NCBI GenBank assembly: GCA_003415625.1
Contig: PYIU01000002.1
Location: 4,960,001 to 5,024,000, forward strand
Origin: Aquanectria penicillioides
Lineage: Eukaryota; Ascomycota; Sordariomycetes; Hypocreales; Nectriaceae
Length of the DNA: 64,000 nucleotides
Reading direction: 5' to 3'
A program made the position numbers and the translations under genes. This document shows positions 1 to 12,464 of this stretch, in pieces. Under the pieces are notes generated by a model that made no database searches, had not been told where the DNA came from, and worked only from the letters and a program-made list of their open reading frames with translations. How positions within the stretch are numbered: the stretch's first letter is position 1; each line of letters opens with the position of its first letter.

Positions 1-1610
1 TCTCGAACTCTTCCATGTCGGTTTCGAATCGGCCGATGCTATATCCACTGCGGTTGAGCTTAGCCTTCTTAGCCTGATGAGGGCGCTGAGGCTTCGATAC
101 CGGTGCATTACGCTTAGTGCCGCTTGGCTGGAGCACTCCGCTAGATGATCTCAGGAGGCTAATGGCAGCGATAGCTGAACCGTTTGACTCATGTTCGGCC
201 TGAGCAGTGAGCTCGTCGCGATTCTCTGCATCTGCACAGGATTCCCAGGCATGGACGTCACGGGAACGACCTCGCATAAGTCGTGGGGGCAGAGAGTTGG
301 TAAGGGTCGAAATGGGAGGGAGAGTAATGCTAGGGAGAGCGCTGTGGCTGCGCTGGAGGCTCCGTTGGCGCACTTGAGGCAGGCTTGGGGTGGTAGATGA
401 TGGTCTGGGGGGGAGGTTACGAGTGGGAGACGCCTGGTTGGAGACGAGTTCCGCCTTTCCTTCCAGGGACAGTGACAAGCGGACTTTAGATTGGGACTGG
501 CTTGAATGGTGGGACGGTTCAGAGGAGCACGAGGATGGGGGGAAAGGTTCGAGCCTGTACATGAGATTAGTTGTCATGGTTGCAAGAATTACAAGTCGGG
601 TTTGCAACATACTTGAAGGAGTCGTCACCGGCCCGTCCAAGAGTGGACGGTGTAGAGAAGGAGCTACCGAGATTCCAACGATTTGCAAGATATCCGACAG
701 AGCTAGACATGGAGTTGGACAGCGAGTGGGGGCCGCTTTGGGATTCTTGGGAGGGCGAGGGGTCGTCGTGTTTGGGAGTAATGTCGGGATGGGAGCGTGG
801 GATGCCATCGTGGCCCGCGGACACTGGCGTGCTGACAATGATATCTGAGTGGGATCGTGGAATAGATGGGGTCTGGTCAAGAGGTCGGGGAGATGCAGTC
901 CTAGGGTCCAAAGGTCGAGAACCAGCGGGGTCAGACGCTGGAAACGGCTTTTCGGGCTTGCTAGGAGTGGTGGTGGTGGTGATGGGATCGGATGAAATAA
1001 CGTGCATGCCGCCATATCGAAGAGCAGCAATCTCTTGCGCAGATAGTGGTCGCGATTTCCGTCGATCGTTTTGTCGTCGATTTTGGAACCAGATCTGAGG
1101 TGGTGATGTGTCAGCCGATGAATGCTTGCAAAGCAGTCGATGATGAAACGCGTGACGATTCGGGACAAAATGAGGTCGACGTGAATGCAGCTTTGGACTG
1201 CCAGTGCCATGATGGAGCATGTGTAAGCTCGGCATACCTGAACTTCCTTCTCATTTAATGATACGCGCTGCACAATCTCGAGACGCGCTTGTTTGTCGGG
1301 CTTGGGGTTGTTGCTATACGCCTCTTCAAGGATCATCTTATCCTTGGCCCTGCACAGCCCAATTGGCTTCAGATTAGCTTCTCGAAAACTCCAGGAATAT
1401 CAGGACGCCCGAAAAGGCGAGGGCATCCACATACGCTGTCCGCTTCCGCTTGCCCTTGGGGTGCTTCTCGGTTTGGGGAGGGTTGGGGGCCGCATCGGCG
1501 AGCGGGGGGAGAGTCTGTGATGTGAAGGATTCGTCATGGTGGCCAGCTGAGGAGGCCGCGTGCTGGTCCTGCGAGGCGGAAAAGGAGGCGTTGGAGGAGG
1601 TGATGGCCAT
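1..1610 (-). CDS. Homeodomain transcription factor (3' end beyond window)
   Basis: Nuclear DNA-binding regulator. Exons on the minus strand read 1610-1435, 1349-1238, 1094-613 and 554-<1; phases agree at every junction, giving about 441 visible residues. The homeodomain (about residues 54-113) is assembled from three exons: the basic arm GKRKRT closes exon 1, the first helices lie in exon 2 (LEEAYSNNPKPDKQARLEIV), and helix 3 with IWFQNRRQNDRRKSRPL opens exon 3. This is the typical (non-TALE, 60-residue) homeodomain. The rest is Ser/Pro-rich and probably disordered, with two short repeats of IPRSH-type sequence. The first in-frame ATG is at 1610. Exon 4 stays open to the window edge, so the C terminus is missing. 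It resembles the fungal class often annotated as Yox1/Yhp1-like, but I could not confirm the orthologue or its targets. Confidence 0.85.
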
Positions 1611-2854
1611 GGCTCGGAGAGGGAGGAGGAAGATGGAAATGGCCTTATGAGACGACGAGAGGCATTACTGGGAGGCGGTCAAGATGGAGGAGACGCGAGA
1701 GGAGGGGCGGAGACAGAGGAGAGACTGGGCGGCTCGGAGAGGGAGAGGAAGGCCCAGGGAATAATGAGATGAGGGGATGGAAGGGGAAGGAAGAAGTGGA
1801 AGAAGAGCAAAAAAAATAAAAAGACGTCGTCGTGAGAAGTGGTGCTGCAACAGGCGACGTGTGGGCGTGTGAGGTACGTGAACGTAACGTGGGTGTGGGC
1901 GTGGGCTGGACGTGGAACCGCAGAGAGAGAGGAATGCCAAATGGGCAAGTGCAAGTGCTAAAAGCGAGGCGGCCCAGGCCCATCCATCGTCCCTTCCCTC
2001 TGCTCCCCTTCCCCTCCTGAGTGCCCTCTTCTTCCTCCGCGTTTTTTTGCCCACTTTCTGGCCAATCCCACCGCGACCTTGCAGTCGCCGTGTCCCAATC
2101 GGGAAACCATGTCAACACGCGTTGCACGTGCCCCCCTGTCTTTGTATATATCGTAGCCTGTCCGGGCGCTCCTGGGCTCTCCACTCGACAAAACACATAC
2201 AAAACTGCATGCGGATGGACGAATAACGACTCCATAATTCACGTCCAAAGTACCGCCCAACCTCCCGACTATCCAAGTCTTCTCTTTTCTCGTCCGGTCG
2301 GTTGGCTCTGACCGCCTTGCTTGCCTCCCGCCTTTCAGATGTAACTAATCCGACTGGTCTCTTTGTTGAGACCAAGACCCATTCCATCCCAGCCATGTTG
2401 TTAATTAATGTGCAAGTGTGCAGTGCGGTACGTTGCGGCAGTTCAGGTTACGTCGCGGTTTCAATATTTTTTTTTCTGTGCTCCGTTTATTTTGGTCCCG
2501 ATACGAGATTTACCTCGACCCATGTTTTTTTTTTTTGGGCTGTGACAGATGCATCTCCCCCGCAACCGTCCAAAAACGACGCGCTCCCTCGCACGCGTGT
2601 TGTCCGTCTGTGTGCTCTCAATTACGTCCCTTAATTACTTTTTCTCGTTGCAAAAATGTATTCATGCTCTTCTCGGCCCCCTGTCCTTCCCGCCCAGGTG
2701 CCCCATCTCCATCTGCCGTTGAGCACCGTGATCCAATGATAGGCTGCATTCGAGGGCGACTCTCGCATCCCGTTAATGCTCGGAATACCTGACCCGCTGG
2801 TGCTACTGTTTGAAGGGAGAGGGATATAAACAAATAACAACAACACGCAGTCCC

Positions 2855-2855
<1 letters not shown>

Positions 2856-2887
<32 letters not shown>

Positions 2888-2888
2888 T
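2856..2888. repeat. (CGT)n trinucleotide run
   Basis: About eleven CGT/GTC units in a row. On the minus strand it reads as poly-Asp, which creates a spurious acidic ORF. Confidence 0.9.
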
Positions 2889-3560
2889 TCCATCACCAAG
2901 CTTCGACTTCTTCCATTCCCATTCCCCCTCTGCCCCACGCTTATTGAACGGTTTAATGATGCCCGGGGCCATCTTGAGGCCATGTTCGTGACCCCTGCCT
3001 CATTAAGTGGCTGCATGCGCCAGTGCCAGGGGTGTTCTGCGCGCCATCCATCCCATTTAACTAAATCACTACGCCAAGTCTAATCTCATTAATTCGATCC
3101 TGAAGCAACCCCTGCGGTCGTGGTCCTTGCCATCTACCTTTGACAAGTCGCGTTCCAAAATTGCATTGGCTTGGATGTCCGTGGCAAGGTCATTAATGTA
3201 TATGGCTAAATGAGAAAGCGGTCGTGCGCGGCCCACCCAGTCACGGACGAGGCTGAGACCATGGTTCGAGGATGGCAACATCATCGACTCGACACCTGTT
3301 GTAAGGAGAAAAAGACTGGTGAAATCATCTCGGGAGCCGAGCACGGAGAGGCTCGGGACGCCAAAATTCGCCACCTTGTTTTGTTTTTCCTTTTCATCGC
3401 ATCAATGTGGCTGCAGCTGAAAAGTGCATCAGCTGCTGCACAATATCCGTATCGAGATGGGCGTGCTTTATGGTGGCAAGGCCAAGGTGCTGAGGACCAG
3501 GATGTATAGGGTAGGCAGCCAAACATGTCCGCATTAGGTTGCATGGAGAATTACGGAGTA

Positions 3561-3602
3561 CACAACACAACAACAACAACAACAACGACGACAACAACAA
3601 CA
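3561..3602. repeat. (CAA)n run with CGA interruptions
   Basis: Imperfect ACA/CAA microsatellite, about 42 nt, interrupted by two CGA units. Non-coding context. Confidence 0.85.
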
Positions 3603-4285
3603 GTACAGTAGCAGCGGGTTGCGTGGAATGATTATGCGCAACTGGTGTCACGTTGAGGACACCTGTGTCTGCTCCGTGCCTTGGTTTTCGTATCCTGCGA
3701 ACTCTGCGGCTCATATGAGACGAGTCAGTAATTTGAAGAGTCTTTCTCCCCAAATATTACTGGGTAGAGGGAGGCTCTGGCATCCGAAACAGGGCGTACG
3801 TTGGTTAGGCATACCTGTGGCAACGAATAAAAATATACAAACAAACAGACACCTGGAACAAAAGAAGCTTAACTTCTACGTCTACACTAGACCACTTGCG
3901 GCAGCACTAGATGTTCGAATCCTTCATCCAGCAATCAACAACATCACGCATTCCAACGAGGAGAAAATACACATGAAAGAACCGTCATAGCCAAAGCCAC
4001 CTAATGCAGAATTGGCTCTGGTATCGTATTTGAAGGAAGTCTAGCTAACTAAAGAGGCCACTACTCTGTGCAGTGGCACCGCCCCTTCTGCCTCAAATGA
4101 GGGATAACGGCCGTCTTTACACCGCCAATAATCACGCTGCTGTAAACCTCAGAACCTTCGTCCTGTATCTCATGACTGGTCATCCCGGCTTGCCTATGTG
4201 CCGTCCTCAAATACTTCTCAAGTCCCGTTTCATCAGAACATGGAGTATCCTCCTCAACAAAGTTTCCCGTGACCGCTTGAGTCAT

Positions 4286-5266
4286 TTACAGATCATCATC
4301 GGAACCCTCACCAGGCAGAGGCATAGCGGCAGCCTCGTCCATCTCCTTTCGGTACTGAGCGAGGAGGTTCTCGTCGACCTGGGCGGTGGGGGGAGCAAGA
4401 GCAGGGGCAGCAACGAACTCCTGTGATACAAGTTAGCAAATGAAAATAGGGAGATGGAACCAAAAAAAAAAAGGGTGAGACGTACGAGGCTGGGGTTGCC
4501 AACAAGCTTGCGGGCGAGCCAGAGGAAGGGCTTCTCGAAGTTGTAGTTGGACTTAGCAGAGATATCGTAGTACTGGAGGTTCTTCTTGCGGTGGAAAGTA
4601 ATGGTCTTGGCCTTGACCTTGCGCTCCTTCACATCAACCTTGTTACCGCAGAGAACAATGGGGATATTCTCGCAAACTCGGACGAGATCACCTGGAATTG
4701 TCTTGTGAGTAGTTGCCTTAAAAATCGAGGAAGGGAATGGGAAAGGTCACATACGGTGCCAGTTGGGAACGTTCTTGTAGGTGATACGGGAGGTAACATC
4801 GAACATGATGATACCGCACTGGCCGTTGATGTAGTATCCGTCACGGAGACCGCCGAACTTCTCCTGACCGGCGGTGTCCCAGACATCGAAGATGATGTTA
4901 CCGAAGTTCTGGGGGGAGTTAGCGCCCCACAAAATTCAACGTGGAGTCTCAGACTTACGGTGGTGAAGCTGAGGGGATGGACCTCGACACCAAGGGTGGC
5001 CATGTACTTTTTCTCGAACTCGCCAGTCAAGTGACGCTTGACAAAGGTGGTCTGGATTGCGGAAAAGGATCAGTTAGCGGTGGAGTTCTTAGAGTAGTGG
5101 GATCCCCTTCCCGACCCCCCTCACCCATGAGGCATGAGGCGGGGTGAAGGAATGCCGTCGATAAGGGCGTCGGGTCGACATCGAGGGGAGCAATCGTACG
5201 TACCTTTCCGGTACCACCGTCACCGACAAGCACAAGCTTGAATGTAGGGGGACCCTGCTCAGCCAT
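4286..5266 (-). CDS. ran1: Ran/Gsp1 small GTPase
   Basis: GTPase that drives nucleocytoplasmic transport and spindle/nuclear-envelope assembly. Five exons: 5266-5204, 5051-4959, 4908-4755, 4691-4486, 4420-4286. They join in phase to 216 residues, the normal Ran length. Visible motifs: P-loop GDGGTGKTT (split by intron 1 after the Lys), switch I with GVEVHPL, switch [23 protein letters not shown] for guanine specificity, [12 protein letters not shown], and the acidic C-terminal tail DDDL that marks Ran rather than Rab or Rho and replaces a prenylated Cys. Start [18 protein letters not shown] is as in other fungi. All introns have GT...YAG ends. Very highly conserved; identification is secure. 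Confidence 0.97.
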
Positions 5267-7026
5267 TTTGAGAGGATGAATGTGAAGTCGAAGCGACGAG
5301 TGCGGGAGGATGTCAACAAGCGGGGTGCTGAGACGGGGCTGTTAGCTTCTGCAGAGCGGTCGTGAGGGCGCGAGAAAGTTGGCCGGAGGGGGCGGTCATC
5401 GTCCTGGGGTCGAAGACGGCGAGGAGAGGGACCCTAAATACCTTGAGATGCGTCGCTGGAGGTGGATACGCGGTGATTGACGACTTTGACAGAGCAGTCA
5501 ACCTGATGTTTTGAAGGCGGCGGGGGACTTGGGCAGGGGAAGGGCCTTAAGCGAAAAATTCAGTCGCCCCAAAGGGTGGGCTGCCTGCACGTGATGTCGC
5601 AGCACGGATCACAGACATCATCATCAACCACCGAAACTTGGCTAACGTCGTCTAGGCAAGGTACATTCTACAAACGAAGGTGATCAATCAATCAAATCAA
5701 GTGCTCCTCTGAAGAGGGAGCCCACTTCGGCACTTTGCACACATGTTCTGGTACAGAACTGCCTGACGTGAAGGGGAGCAGCATACGTATGTCAACTGCC
5801 CCCATCACCGTTGCCGTCACCGCCTTCAGCCTGCAGAGGCCTACGGTGGCCTGCTTGTGGCTGGAACATTCCACTAATTGGGCACCATTGTTTTCCGCCT
5901 TCCCGCTGGGTGCCTACTACGTAGGTGCCCGCTCATTAGGAGGAGGGGCCAGGATTTTTCTCCTCTCTCTTTTTGGCCCCCCCCGGCCATTGGCGGTCTA
6001 CAGTAAGCTATCGCCAGCACACGGCCCTCCAAAACCGGGCTTCGTTTAGGCGCGGCTGTAGCATTTTTCCTAACTGTGCATGCTTCCTGTTGTGCGTCGA
6101 CAGAACTACTCGCCTCACAACAACTGCCTTCCTGTACCTGTCTTCTGTATCTACCCGCGTAGCTTCTCGACAGTCCTAGGTACCTGGTACCTATAGGGAG
6201 ATGGATATGTGATGCGGCAGAATAATGCCCCCGCGTGTCTCTCTTTGTCTTGCAAATGAAGTCCCTACATGTCTATCGGGGCTATCGTACAAACAAAGTG
6301 GTCACTGGACACGCATGTCGCACTGCAGCTCAATGGCGACAATATGACCGACTGCTGGCCAATGCGAAAGGGGGAACATCTGTATTAGGTCAACCCTTTC
6401 AGCGGCGTCTTTCCGTTAGGCCAGCAGCTGTTTACAAAGACGAAAGAGGCCGCTGAATTGCATGCAAATCACAGCATGTACTGACTCAAGCGTAGTCGTG
6501 TCGAGCGCCCATCGGATCCAACCCGTCGGGTCTACCCAGAACCAGACTCTGGCAGTACTGGGCTACCAGGTACCCTTGGCATCCAATTCGCCTTTGTGGA
6601 TTTGGTAGCTCGTTTGATTTTTGGGTGATTTTTTTTTCTCCTCTTTGACCCCTCCTCTCTAACCCGGACAGTCACGCAGAGTCAAGGCTCACAACCCAAA
6701 GGATACCCAAAGGATGGGATGTGGAGAGAGCGTATCCCAAGGCCAGGTAACTACACAGGCAGTCAGCTTGCTTTGTAATCCACTCTAGCCTAAAGTCGGT
6801 GCTTCCATTTCTTGGCGCTGTTAACCATCCCAGCCCTTCATCGGGCATGTCGTTCTGAGAACCCAACATCGGCCTTGGTCCCTTGCCTGCCTAGTTTTAG
6901 ATCGAACAGATTATGTGAGCAATTCAAAGCACTGCGGCTATGCCGGGGGAGTCACGAGCGTTTGGTTTCATTTTATTTTTATTTTCTTTTTGCGGCACAT
7001 GAGCATACTCTGTATGGATTTGGCGC
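5267..7026. other. Gene-less stretch between Ran and Nas2
   Basis: Contains the Ran promoter/5' UTR on its left and the Nas2 3' region on its right. Short ORFs on both strands show no recognisable domain. A TAGGTA-type motif cluster lies near 6175-6197. Confidence 0.5.
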
Positions 7027-7897
7027 CTACATAGGTTGGATATAGCAGCCCAACAAGCCTCGTCCACCCCAGTCTTTCCTCGGGGTCAGGGTCAAACGCA
7101 GTTCCTCGTGCTGCGTCACATCTGTTGGTCGGGATATTTTGATGAATATGTTTCTCTGATAAACAATTAGCTCGATGTCCTAACCTGCGTTGGGCTCGGC
7201 ATACGTACTCCTTCGTTACCCTGCACACACTCCGCTACCTTCCTGAGGTTGTCGTTGTTGGCTCGATTCACATAACCAAAACTGCGAATCTGATCCCCAT
7301 TCTTCAAGCCGGCTTCTTCGGCCGGGCTTCCTGGGGCCACGGAACCGACCTTCGCAAATGGCGGATCCAGAGGGTCAGAGTGTGAGTCTGGGAGGACCGC
7401 TTGTGTGCTGCCTCCAGTCGCGGTTGATTCTGGTTGGGTTTCATCAAGGCTTGCGAAATGTTGATGGAGGAACTTTTCGATCTGTTTCATGAGTTCCTTG
7501 TAATCGTTTCGGAGACGGATGATTCGAGCTCTTGTTGTCCGAACTGTACTGGTCAACACATGTGTCGTGAGTTGGGTCGAACTACACCATACCCTGAGCC
7601 ACATCAAGGTCCGCTCGGGGGAACCCATCTCTAGTTACCAGGGCCGTGTTCATGTCCACCCCGTGCTGTCGATTCATTAGCAAGACAAAGCTCATAGATA
7701 AACCGATTCGTAAGTTAGATACTCACCGAGTCGAGGACTCCGCCCAGTGCTTTTAGTTCTGCCTCAATGTCATCCTTCTTTCGCTCGAGTTCTTTGAAGC
7801 TCAGGTGCCCCGCGTTGCCGTTGGTCAAGGATGAGCTGGTCTCGCCGGAAGGCACAGTAGGAGCGTGGATGTTGTCCATTCTGAGAGGCAATCCCAT
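7027..7897 (-). CDS. nas2: 26S proteasome assembly chaperone Nas2 (PSMD9/p27)
   Basis: Chaperone that binds the Rpt4/Rpt5 ATPases while the 19S base assembles. Exons 7897-7727, 7665-7593, 7543-7209 and 7155-7027 give 235 residues. Exon 1 has the fungal N terminus MGLPLRMDNIHAPTVPSG followed by a helical segment (FKELERKKDDIEAELKAL); exon 2 encodes HGVDMNTALVTRDGFPRADLDV, the signature turn of the family; exon 3 continues a coiled coil (RARIIRLRNDYKELMKQIE) and enters a PDZ-like domain (PFAKVGSVAPGSPAEEAGLKNGD). Exon 4 completes it and carries the conserved end RKDWGGRGLLGCYIQPM. Exon 4 is recognisable only after splicing, because the preceding frame runs into a stop just past the donor. Nas2 and the downstream PWI gene are divergent, sharing 663 bp. 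Confidence 0.93.
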
Positions 7898-8560
7898 GTC
7901 CTGACGACACTATTTCTTTTCTATTAAAAGGAAGGTGAGATGGTTGGACGACGTTGAGTAGAATGCCAAGTCCAAAGCGGTAGGCTGCTCTTGGATGACG
8001 CGCCGTGGGCAGAGAGCTTTCAGTGCTGCCAGCGCTACGCAAGTTACACTGGCTTCAGCACACCGCGGGGCGAGGTCAAGTGCCCTTCAGGGGGATGCTG
8101 AGTCTGAGTCCTGAGGCAAAGATGAATACCAAAAGCAGACTAGTATGTGGTGCTGCCTTTGATACCTACGTTTGCCGGACTGAAGCACTTTGGATGACAT
8201 AACAAGACTTGAAGACTTCCATAGGAGCAGGTTTTATTTTTATAGGAGAACGAAGACATAAAAAAACCAATCCAATAAGCAAAGAAATAAAAACGTCATT
8301 CGGCTCATCCTTTGTTTATCCTGTGACCTGTTAGCTTGCTTGATCACAACGACGACCCTGGGCGATTGTTAAGGCGGCATGATACTACAGGCGTGTAGCT
8401 TGCTCCAACGCTAAATATATATGGTCCGTGCACATAGCAAAGTCCTGACACATGAACGCCGAAGTGCATCCAACGTTGGCGACGTCACTTTTTCATCCTC
8501 AGCATCTTTTGGCTCAACAAACGCGTCCCGGTTGACATTGGCAGAGCGATTTAGCCCAGC
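7898..8560. other. Divergent intergenic region nas2 / PWI gene
   Basis: 663 bp between two start codons pointing away from each other, so it should hold both promoters. No ORF with a recognisable product. Confidence 0.55.
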
Positions 8561-10084
8561 ATGGCTTCTGGGGTAGATGCACGGCTCTTGAAGTCGACAA
8601 AATTCCCTCCGGAGTTCAATCAGAAGGTCGACATGCAAAAGGTCAACCTTCAGGTCATGAAAAAGTCTGTGGGCCTTCTCCCATCTTCTACCACTACGCT
8701 TGCTGACTCCTCTGCAGATGGATCGCCAGCAAGATATCCGAAATCCTCGGCAGCGAAGACGATGTTGTGATTGAGCTTTGTTTCAATCTGATCGAGGGAT
8801 CACGATACGTACGTTTACCCCCAATACCGATAAAATACTGGACCCTGTTGACTCGGCCCCTCTAGCCGGACATCAAGTCCCTACAAATTCAACTCACAGG
8901 GTTCTTGGACAAAGACACGGCACCGTTTTGCAAAGATCTATGGAGGCTGTTGTTAAGTGCCCAGGCCAGTCCACAGGGCGTTCCTAAGGAGCTCCTGGAG
9001 GCCAAGAAGCTTGAGCTCATGCAAGAAAAGGTGTGTCAGGCTTCATGCTGTATACTTTTTTGCTTCTCCTATGGCTAACCCTCACTTCTTTTGATAGATG
9101 GAAGCAGACCGCGCGGCCGAAAACGCTCGAAAGAGACGCGATGAGCTGGACCGACGAGATCGTGAAGTTTCCGATTTGAAAGAACGCGACCGTCGAGACC
9201 GTGCAGCCGGGCGGGGCGACAGCTGGCAGGGGCGACGAGGTGATCGTGATTTTGACACAAGGGGAAGGGGTGGCTTCAGGAGGAACGGAAACCGATCACG
9301 ATCCCCAGCTCCCCGATTTCGCGACCAGCGAGATTCATATGGGCGTGATAGTTACGTTCCACGAGGACGTCGTGGCGGAGGCCGCGATCGTGGAACCCAA
9401 CAACGACCACGCAATCGTTCATCTTCAGCCTCGGCATCATCGCGATCCAACTCACGCAACCGTAGCGCATCCCGCAGCACCGATCGATCCGAGAGCCGCG
9501 ATCACCAGAGCCGACGAAGGTCACCAGGGGCCAAAAGAGGCCAGAGGAAGAGATCAAGGTCACCTGCAGGAGATGCTTATCGACCTCAACAAAACCGGGA
9601 GGGCAGAGGTCGCCGATATGTCCCAGCTCATCGATCTCGGTCCGCATCGTCGGGCAAGCGCTCGCCGACACCCAAGAGAAGAAGATACTCGTCTTCGCGA
9701 AGCCGATCTGTTGATCGGCGCAAGCGCTACTCAAGAAGCGTCTCATCATCTAGATCCAGAGGATCCTCCAGGTCTCGTAGCCGCAGTCGCAGCCGTAGCG
9801 CATCGCCGAGGAAGCGTGGCAGAGGACCTAGAGGTGGACGAAGCGATTCCTCAGATGTGGAGGAAAAAGAGCCCCGAAGGAGGCGGACTAGTCCTGGTCG
9901 ACGCGGCCAACGCCCGAAGAGGCGTGAGTCTCGGAGCGGCCGACGCCGCAACAGCTCCTCAGCTTCGTCACACTCCAGAACCCGAGGCAAACCTGCTGAT
10001 ATTTCTGAAGATGAATCTCGCGCCCCACAACCCAAACCGGACGCGGAGCCCGCGAGAGACGACGAAGAGGTGGGTGACCAGTGA
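8561..10084 (+). CDS. PWI-domain SR-type splicing factor (SRm160-like)
   Basis: Predicted nuclear splicing coactivator. Exons 8561-8664, 8718-8808, 8866-9030 and 9098-10084 give 448 residues. The first three exons encode a PWI domain (about residues 27-105). The proline-tryptophan-isoleucine core is not exact here: the intron-1 junction reads KKWIASKISEILG, as in many SRm160 homologues. It continues through VIELCFNLIEGS, IQLTGFLD and LWRLLLSAQ. A charged coiled segment follows (MEADRAAENARKRRDELDRRDREVSDL), then a long RS/RG-rich low-complexity tail. PWI domains bind RNA and DNA; SRm160 works in splicing and 3'-end formation. Intron 1 uses a weak donor (GTCTGT). A long ORF in another frame over exon 4 is a composition shadow. 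Confidence 0.88.
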
Positions 10085-10723
10085 TTATGAATAGCAGGGT
10101 CATGGCGACCTTGTGGTTATTGGACGGAAACCGACAAGTAGCGAGAGACACTGACAATGACTCATCGACAGAGTACAAAATCATAATCGACGGAATTCGG
10201 TAGGAGGCGATCACAGATATGAGATTCTCTCGTCGAATCGACCTTACAGCAGCAGTCGAGGCTAACTGTTGATGAAGTGTTTCCGCCTACATCGTGTTGT
10301 GAAATTCGCTTTGGTATACGAAAGCTCAATTGAAACATAGGCGGCAGAAAAGTTAAAATCAAATCGTAGAATAATGACTCAATGAAATTCAAACTAGGAT
10401 ATCGAGACAATTTTTATGTGCAGGCATTCTATTTCGATCACTCTTGAGATGATAATGATGGTGGTGGTGTTGTTGAGAAGCACGTGCTACGTAATTCATC
10501 ATTGTACCATGACAGGACCTTGTAAGCGCGTCCTGGGCGCCTTCGCCCCACTAAACGCGTTTAAGCGCACTCAAACAATAAGGCACCCCGCGAATCTGAT
10601 GCGTGGACTGGTTGACTTGTGAACTTGGCAAACTCACATTTCAACACGTCCAGCTTGGAGCCTACACCACAACCGACCGATTTCCTGTCCAAAAGAGACA
10701 AATAAGACCATCGATACGAGTGC
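10085..10723. other. Intergenic region before eaf6
   Basis: 3' region of the PWI gene and promoter of eaf6. Nothing else is recognisable. Confidence 0.5.
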
Positions 10724-11390
10724 ATGGCCGAAAACAAGCAAGGTAACGCGGCTGCTTCTGGGGCGGGACAACCAACGATGGCCGAGTATAAGAAGGCGCA
10801 AGCTCGGGTGCGTGAGTTGGTTGAGAAGAGGAGGCTTTTGGAGAGACGCCTGGTAAGGGCCCGCGTTTTCTGATGGGGGGTTGGAAGCTTTGCTGACACT
10901 TCGCTCAGACTCAGGTTGAGGATGGCATCGTGCAGAAGGAATCGGCGTATCTCGACAGCACTCCGGCTGGAAACATCATCACTGGCTTCGACAACTACAT
11001 GAAGGGAACGAGCGGCGCCGCTGCGCAGCGACGAAAAGCTGGACCCGCGGAGCAGAACAAAGTGTTTTCGCGATCTTCCATCTCGTACCGACCGAACAAC
11101 TTGGTAAGTGGCACTGCGAGCTGAGAGGATGAGCACACGAGGCATGGTTCACTGACATACTTGCCAAATAGGAGGGAATTGCACCAGGTTCTGGAGGCTC
11201 TACACCGGCTTCGCACGCCACGCCATCGTCGGCAGCTTTCCGAGACACCGGATCGAATCACGCGACGCCTACGTCGGCGACGAGCAAGAATGCCAACAAG
11301 TTGAAGAAGAAGGAAAAGGAGCACGATGATAGCGAGAATGACACACAGACAAGCAAAAAGCGGACAAACTTTGGTGCACAGCGAAAGTAA
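10724..11390 (+). CDS. eaf6: Eaf6, subunit of NuA4/NuA3 histone acetyltransferases
   Basis: Small shared subunit of MYST-type histone acetyltransferase complexes. Exons 10724-10852, 10909-11103 and 11172-11390 give 180 residues. The N-terminal coiled coil (EYKKAQARVRELVEKRRLLERRLTQVEDGIVQKE) is followed by the family core SAYLDSTPAGNIITGFDNYMKG, then FSRSSISYRPNN. The C-terminal part is Ser/Thr/Lys-rich and ends KKRTNFGAQRK, a likely nuclear signal. All exon lengths are multiples of three and both introns are phase 0. Length and motif order match fungal Eaf6 well. Confidence 0.93.
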
Positions 11391-12030
11391 AAGTCGCAAG
11401 TGGGGAGTAACGCCGGCTTCTGAAGGTGCAAGCGGTAGCTATGTGTTTTGGACTTGGGCGTTTAGGATAAGAAAGGAAGAATTATCAACACCTCACTCGA
11501 TCAAGAAGAGGGATACGGGGCGTTTGGATCATCGAAATAATGAAATGAAATACATGTCTTTTTTTTTCCACGAGAGGAGTGAGCGGTTGGATCATGTTGC
11601 GTGATGTCGAAAATGGTTTGCATCTCGAATCAGACGATGTCCTGCGAGGAACTGGCGCTGTTCGGCTAGGAGGAGCAAGCAGGACTGCGGATAGCCAACC
11701 GATGTGAGAGGGAGGGATTGTTTCACTAGTGGAGGTGATTGCGATTTCAATGAGGCGTGAGTTGATAGCCAGGGCGGGATTACCCACCATGTCATGAGAC
11801 GTGAGGGCGCGGCGCTAGTAGACGGGGACGTGGGTGGGGATTGAGTCCCTGGCCTGTCCCTCCAGGTTCCCAGACCCATGACGAGTGTTGCTTCGTAAAT
11901 GTGATGGCGGATGGGACGGAGCAGGGATCTTTTGCCAGTCGACAATCAATGTTGACGAGGAGGGCGTTCTCAAATGCCCCAATAGGAAAGACAAAATGGG
12001 AGGGGGGGAGGGGGCTCGGGAACACGGCGC

Positions 12031-12214
12031 CATGCCCAGAAGGAGATGATGGGTCTTGGAAAGTGCTTTTAAGCTTCACTTTGTTCTCTGAGGCTGGAAG
12101 AGACGGATGGAGGCGGTCCCCCCCCCTGGTTCTCATGCCTAGAAGGAGATGGGTCTTGGAAAGTGCTCGAGAGCCTCCTTTTGTTTTCCGAGGCTGGCAG
12201 AAATGGATGGAAGG
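12031..12214. repeat. Imperfect direct duplication, period ~103 bp
   Basis: Copy 1 starts at 12031 and copy 2 at 12134. Both carry CATGCC(C/T)AGAAGGAGAT, then GGGTCTTGGAAAGTGCT, then a TTTGTT...GAGGCTGG block ending in GGATGGA. The copies differ by several substitutions and a small indel. Confidence 0.75.
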
Positions 12215-12433
12215 GTATTTTACCCGGCTCCCATGCCATTGAATAGCCAGGAGTAGTGTTGGAGGCGGCAAATGGGGTGTTGCAAAGCAATGGCAAGGCG
12301 ATGCATGCCACATACAGGCCAAGGCCACGGAGGGCTCTAGTTGTAGGGCGGGCGGGATGCGGGGTTGGAGCTCACCAAGCTTGGGTGGTTGTGGGCATGA
12401 TGATGTACATGTAGGTAGGTATGGGGAGTGGGC

Positions 12434-12464
12434 ACATGGACATGGACATGGACATGGACATGGG
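12434..12464. repeat. (CATGGA)n hexamer run
   Basis: About five tandem units of CATGGA, non-coding. Confidence 0.85.

Larger units (their letters stand above)
1611..4285. other. Gene-less 2.7-kb stretch (homeobox upstream region, Ran downstream region)
   Basis: No ORF here resembles a protein. The part next to the homeobox gene is strongly purine/pyrimidine biased (about 1650-2050), and two trinucleotide runs lie further out (2856-2888 and 3561-3602). Long upstream regions are common for fungal regulators, so some of this is probably promoter and 5' UTR; that is inference. Confidence 0.5.

Noticed and set aside
2618..3016. Minus-strand ORF with poly-Asp
   Set aside because: Created by the CGT microsatellite; no family feature on either side of the run.
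3900..3930. TTCGAATCC resembling a tRNA T-loop
   Set aside because: No acceptor, D or anticodon arms can be folded around it.
9201..10094. 297-codon plus-strand ORF overlapping the PWI gene
   Set aside because: A frame shadow of the RS-rich exon; the PWI frame has the conserved domain and splice signals.
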